A DNA stretch of 64,000 nucleotides from Lucinisca nassula (lineage: Eukaryota; Mollusca; Bivalvia; Lucinida; Lucinidae), in the NCBI GenBank assembly GCA_963580285.1, contig OY757011.1:117547037-117611036 (forward strand), in the 5' to 3' direction. The notes below the pieces were generated by a model that was given only the letters and a program-made list of their open reading frames with translations, made no database searches and had not been told where the DNA came from. Shown piece after piece: positions 59,089 through 64,000 of this stretch. The position numbers were made by a program, and so were the translations under genes. Within the stretch, counting starts at the first letter, position 1. Each line of letters opens with the position of its first letter.

Positions 59089-60050
59089 CAAGAATTCCGC
59101 TGAAGGCTTTGTCGCGCCTGTCGGGGCGCTAAGTCCCAACAACTTTAAATGTAGGTAAATGTCAAACATGGATGTTTATTTAAAAGTTGCTATCCCTATA
59201 TACAAGTTTGTACAAAGTATCATTACTGAAGCTCTTACAGTGTTTGGGAAAAGGACTCTTTAAAAAAGGATGAAAGCTAAGATTGACGCAAAAAAAAAAG
59301 TCAGTGAACCATAAAATATAAGTCATTGTGAAATATGGATGCTCGCATTAAAGTTGCCATATGTTTAAATCAAGTATCATTTATGAAACTGTTATAGTTC
59401 CAAAGAAACAGACTTTCATTAAGTTAAACGCTAGAGTTAACGCAATATTTTACAAAGTCAGTGAACCATAAAATGTAGGTCAAGGTCAAATATGGATGCC
59501 TGCATTTGGATAGCAATTCATAGATGCAAGCTTGTACCAAGTATCATAAATGAAATTCTGATATTTCTTCAGAAATGAACTCTTACATAAGGGTGAACGC
59601 TAGGGTTGACGCTCTATGTTACAAAGTCAGTGAACCATGAAATGTAGGTCAAGGTCAAATATGGATGCTTGCTTTTATGTTGCCATCCTAAGATGCAAGT
59701 TTGTACCAAGAATCATTGATGAGGCTCTAATAGTTGTTGAGTAATGGACAGTTACATTAGGGTGAACGCTAGGGTTGACACACTATATTACAAAGTCAGT
59801 GAACCATGAAATGTTGGTCATGGACAAATATGGATGCTTGCTTTTATGTTGCCATCCCAGGATGCAAGTTTATACCAAGAATCATTAATGAGGTGCTAAT
59901 AGTTGTTGAGAAATGGACTCTTACATTAGGGTGAACGCTGGGGTGAACGCAATTGTTGACGGACAAACGGACGGATGGATGAACGGACGTACGGATGGAC
60001 GGATGGAAAACCGGACGCCTATATCGCGCCATGCTTAAAGCAGGCGCCAT
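59089..60050 (+). mobile_element. E9 copy 3, uninterrupted (962 bp)
   Basis: The intact form of E9. Where copies 1 and 2 carry E7, this copy reads 'ctctttaaaaaaggatg' (empty site at 59262-59267). Confidence 0.8.
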
Positions 60051-60139
60051 AAAAAACAGATGTCTCCCCCCCCCCCCCCCCCCACTTTTTGATCATTGAG
60101 GTGCCTACCTGATTCTTGCTGGCAACACACTGTCTCATG

Positions 60140-60668
60140 ATCCCAGGTCCCCACCCATCGGGTTAGAAGAAATAGATTGGGCTGCATGATACTTCCACAC
60201 AGAGCTGAAATTGGCTGCTCATTGCATCAAATAACACACCATTTTTTCCTGACTGATCACTCAGTGAACCACAAAATTACCTATTGATATAGCTCCATTG
60301 TTGCAATATTTACCTGCAGGTAAGATTAACACATATACCTGAAATAGTCTTACCTGAGTGAACAATATAATGTTCACTGACTCCTTTCATTCCACCCCTT
60401 AATGTTCCTATCCTATAGCGACTTGTAATTGCGTATATACACATTTCTATATTCATCCAGGTATAATTGCCCATGCATTGTATGCAAAATCAAACAGGTG
60501 TGACACCCCTGATTTAGTGAATAGGCCTGTACATCAACTGAAGCGTGAAAGCTAACACAAAGTCTAATATATATGTAGTTAGTGAGGGGCTCATGGAAGA
60601 TTAGTTGTTGCTAAATGTGTCACCCTCTTGAAATAAAGTCTATTATTATTGTTATTATTATTATTATT
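60140..60668 (+). mobile_element. Retroelement 3' fragment, copy 3
   Basis: Unit 3 copy of 46264-46790. Confidence 0.5.
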
Positions 60669-60766
60669 AAAGATTGGTAAAAGCTATAATATTTCTGCAA
60701 AGTCATCTTAAAATTCATCCATTAATATGAAAGTTACTGACCAAACACAGAAAAAGAACCCTTTTT

Positions 60767-60996
60767 AGTTTATACTAATTTATTTTAGTTCGATTGCGAC
60801 GAAAGCTTCCAAGCTTTTTGAATCGCTCTCGAACACTCATTCCAGATGTTAACACGCCATTTACACCTGGGTGAAGTGGGGCAGTGTCATAACGTGTCTT
60901 GCCCAAGGACACACTTTAATAGCGCTGGCCGGATTCGAACGCACAACCTCTCGATTATGAGTTGAACGCGCTAACTACTGCACTATCTAGGCTGAC
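60767..60996 (-). mobile_element. SINE-B copy 3
   Basis: Unit 3 copy of 46889-47118; one private change in the head (aacgcgctaac). Confidence 0.8.
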
Positions 60997-62305
60997 CCCT
61001 TTTTGACCTTTGACCTCTAAGTATGACCTTGACCTTTTGAGGAACCAACCTAGGTCATGCGCTCAACATATCGTCTCATGATGGTTAACATTTCTGCCAA
61101 GTAATTTCAAAATATATTCAGGAATAATAAAGTTATTGACCATACACAAAAAAGGTCCCTTTTTGACCTTTGACCTCAAAGTATGACCTTGACATTGGAG
61201 GTAGTGACCTCTGTCTGTCACACAACATATTGTCTAATAAAGGTGAATATTTCTGCAAGTTTTCTTTAAAAAGTCCCTCCAGAAATAAAAAGTTATTGAC
61301 CCGAAATGAAAAAAGACCCTTTTTTGACCTTTGACCTCTAAGCATGACCTTGACCTTGGAGGTACGAACCTGGGTCATGCGCTTGACAAATCATCTCATG
61401 GTGGTTAATATTTCTGCCAAGTCATTTTAAAATTCATCCATTAATATGAAAGTTATTGACCCAACACGAAAAAAGACCCTTTTTTTTTTACCTTTGACCT
61501 CTAAGTATGACCTTGACCTTGGAGGTACCAACCTGGGTCATGCGCTTGACAAATCGTCTCATGGTGGTTAATATTTCTGCCAAGTTATTTTAAAATTCAT
61601 CCATTAATATGAAAGTTATTGACCAAACACTTAAAAAAGACCCTTTTTTGACCTTTGACATCTTAAGTATGACCTTGACCTTTGATGTACCAACCTGGGT
61701 CATGTGCTCGACACATCGTCTCATGATGGTTAACATTTCTGCCTAGTAATTTTAAAATTCATCCATTAATATGAAAGTTATTGACCAAACACTTAAAAAA
61801 GACCCTTTTTTTTTTACCTTTGACCTCTAAGTATGACCTTGACCTTTGGGGTACCAACCTGAGTCATGCGCTCGACACATCGTCTCATTATGCTTAACAT
61901 TTCTGCCAAGTCATTTTAAAATTCATTGATTAATATGAAAGTTATTGACCAAACACTTAAAAAAGACCCATTTTTTTACCTTTGACCTCTAAGTATGACC
62001 TTGACCCTTGAGGTACCAACCTTGGTCATGCGCTTGACACATCGTCTCCTGATGGTTAACATTTCTGCCAAGAAATTTCAAAATCCATTCAAGAATACGA
62101 AAGTTATTGATCGGACACAATCTGCCCATACAATACATACAGGATTTTCTGATCGACTAACTTCCAAGGGAGATAATTCAAAAAGTATAAATGCAAGAGT
62201 TATAGTTCTTGCGATCTGCACGTCTTATGTTGATTAATTATTATATGAAGTTTTGTGAAGATACCTTGAACGGTTTTCAAGATATAAGAGTGGACACGAT
62301 TTTGT

Positions 62306-62372
62306 GACAGACAGACAGACGGACGGACGGACGGACGGACGGACGGATGGACAGACAGACAGACAGACAGAC
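62306..62372 (+). repeat. GGAC/GACA microsatellite, 67 bp
   Basis: Unit 3 allele of the E10 tail microsatellite. Confidence 0.95.
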
Positions 62373-63442
62373 CCCCGGGGGAAAAACAATATGTCTCTCC
62401 CGAAAAAAATTTCGGGGGGAGACATAATAAATAAACTTATATATGACACAAATACTGCATCATCCCACATTCCCGGATGTATAGGCAGATATATCATCCC
62501 ATGTCCCTGTATTTATCGAAACTGGAATATGATATGACACATGTACTGCCTGACATCTCGGATTTATTTTGTGGCATTTTAGTCCCATAATCTATAAATT
62601 TATTTCAACTGCCAGACTGCTTAAGCAAAAAGTTTTGAAGTGTCAGAGGACATTGGTCAGACAGGGATCAATATTTTGCAGGACCCAACTAAATTCTGCA
62701 GGACCAAGGAATTTCTTTGACTTTAAAATGTAATGCTAACTTTTCTTTCATATTTGCTTAATTGTTAAGTATTCAAATATTGGACATATTGTACCAGTTC
62801 ATCACATCATTTCATTAAGAAATTATGTAGCTCAAAGGAGGCAGGATCGACATTCAGTCCTGCAAAGCTCAAGGAAGTGCAGGACATCTCTGAAAATTGT
62901 CAGTTTTTGTCTGGCAGCCTATGGATTTCACGGTGACTGAACTGCCTTTTCATATTCTTTTCTTTTCATACTTTTGCAATCATTTATTAAGAGCACTGAA
63001 CCCAAGAATCTGAAGAATATCATGAAGGAAAATTTCATCTATCATTCCATTGGTATGACAAATATACTGCATCAGACATCCCACTTCCCTGTGACATATA
63101 TACTACATCATCCCACATCCCAGTGGGTATCAGCATTTTTTCTATTTATTTATACATTTATTTATCTGATATCCTACAAATTTAATTCAACTGACTTTCA
63201 TATTTGTTTTTTGTTGTTGTTGTTTTTGCATAGTTTTGCAATTATAACATGCAATCCCAAGAAACTGAGGAACAATATCAAAAAATCTTTCATCCCCCAT
63301 CCCACTGTCAATATATACTTGTATATGACATATATAGTGAGTCATCCCATATTCCTGTGTCATATATATACTGCATCATCCCACACCCCAGTGGGCATAG
63401 TGGAACATGGCAGATCTATCAGCCCCTGTCCAAGAAATAATA

Positions 63443-63680
63443 TGAGCCAGCGCATGACAAAACCTACAATTAGACCGGTGCGACCAGCAGAGACTCAAAT
63501 CAACCTGCGCACCCATAAACAAAGAAAAGACCTTCTACGTATGTCTCTTTCCATAGATCTTAGCTTATAGTAGGTACATGCGAACAGCGAAGACTGATTA
63601 GACTGCACGGATGTGCAGGCTGATCTAAGTCTTTGCTGGTCGCTCAAGGCTTCTTGTAGGTTTTGTCATGCGCTGGCTCA
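63443..63680. mobile_element. Hairpin MITE copy 3
   Basis: Unit 3 copy of 49598-49835, adjoining unique right flank at 63699. Confidence 0.9.
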
Positions 63681-63698
63681 TATATTCAACTGGAATAT

Positions 63699-64000
63699 TG
63701 AGTATATGCATGTACTCCCCCACATTCCAGCATGACCCCGGAGAGTAAAGTGGGACTTAACAGATTATGTCCCCTAAGTGATAATATTTTCAAACTGGGA
63801 GTCATTTTCAAAACCAGAATTCTGCTGAAAACTGTGTCACACATGCATGACCGTAGGATTTCAGTTTTCTGTTCTAGATTTTATATGAAGAAATGGATAA
63901 TAAAATACAGATAGCTATATTCCTACCATATAATCACATCAAAATATTGCAAAGGTATGGGAGTTACGGATAGCACAAAGATTTGCCTTCAGGGCTGGTT
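63699..64000. other. Unique right flank, no feature recognised
   Basis: Not part of the triplication. A faint similarity to the E9 head ('ccagaattctgctgaaaact', about 63814) may be a degraded copy. Confidence 0.4.

Larger units (their letters stand above)
60060..62425 (+). mobile_element. E10 copy 3
   Basis: As copy 1, with 18 C at the head and a 67-bp microsatellite at the tail. Confidence 0.75.
57933..63698 (+). repeat. Tandem segmental duplication, unit 3 (5,766 bp, lacks E7)
   Basis: Same order as units 1 and 2 but without the 2.3 kb E7 element; the E9 sequence is continuous through 59262-59267. Carries several private substitutions (for example gagaaagcgctc for gagtcagcgctc). Ends before 'ttgagtatatgcatg', which is unique right flank. 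Confidence 0.95.

Overview
The window is eukaryotic nuclear DNA, AT-rich and dominated by repeats. It most resembles a marine bivalve mollusc genome. Families of elements starting CAAGAG, carrying a core of tandem repeats and a GACG/GACA-type microsatellite near the 3' end, and the repeated 'gaccttgacctttgacctc' motif, are typical of bivalves (recalled, not searched). There is no bacterial or phage gene organisation, and nearly all long open frames are read-through of tandem repeats.

One protein-coding gene can be reconstructed on the minus strand. Four exons, 40013-40112, 17796-17937, 11789-11905 and 2348-2411, have splice sites and compatible phases and together encode a SET domain of the SET8/KMT5A (set-1-like) lysine methyltransferase type. 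Its introns are about 22.1, 5.9 and 9.4 kb. The first exons and the stop codon were not found; at least the region from 2.3 to 40.1 kb is therefore genic, mostly intron.

The introns are packed with elements sharing one plan: CAAGA(G), a short palindrome, a subterminal motif such as GCTCACC, a core of 120-165 bp tandem repeats, a CGAC-rich microsatellite, and a 3' hairpin ending in the inverse motif (GGTGAGCT). I label them E1 (2779-4808), E2 (5399-8572, 3' truncated), E0 (18003 to about 30430, split by four others), E3 (18378-22583), E10a (22877-25249), E4 (25283-27728), E5 (28577-30216), E6 (40203-41783), E9 and E7. Related families with other termini lie at 1799-2291 and 33889-34521. This plan resembles bivalve pearl-type elements and non-autonomous Helentron-like (HINE) elements. 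Other intronic features are a chain of CTAG-linked palindromes (8573-8775), a candidate 2.2 kb solo LTR (11975-14201), a 146-bp satellite array (30430-32490), tRNA-derived SINEs, a pogo-like MITE and a possible transposase remnant (33170-33460).

From 41732 to 63698 an 8.1 kb unit is repeated three times head to tail at very high identity. The third unit lacks one 2.3 kb element (E7) precisely, giving a natural empty site for a mobile element. Units also differ in microsatellite and poly-C length. Each unit carries E9, E10, two SINEs with target duplications, a LINE-like tail and a 238-bp hairpin MITE.
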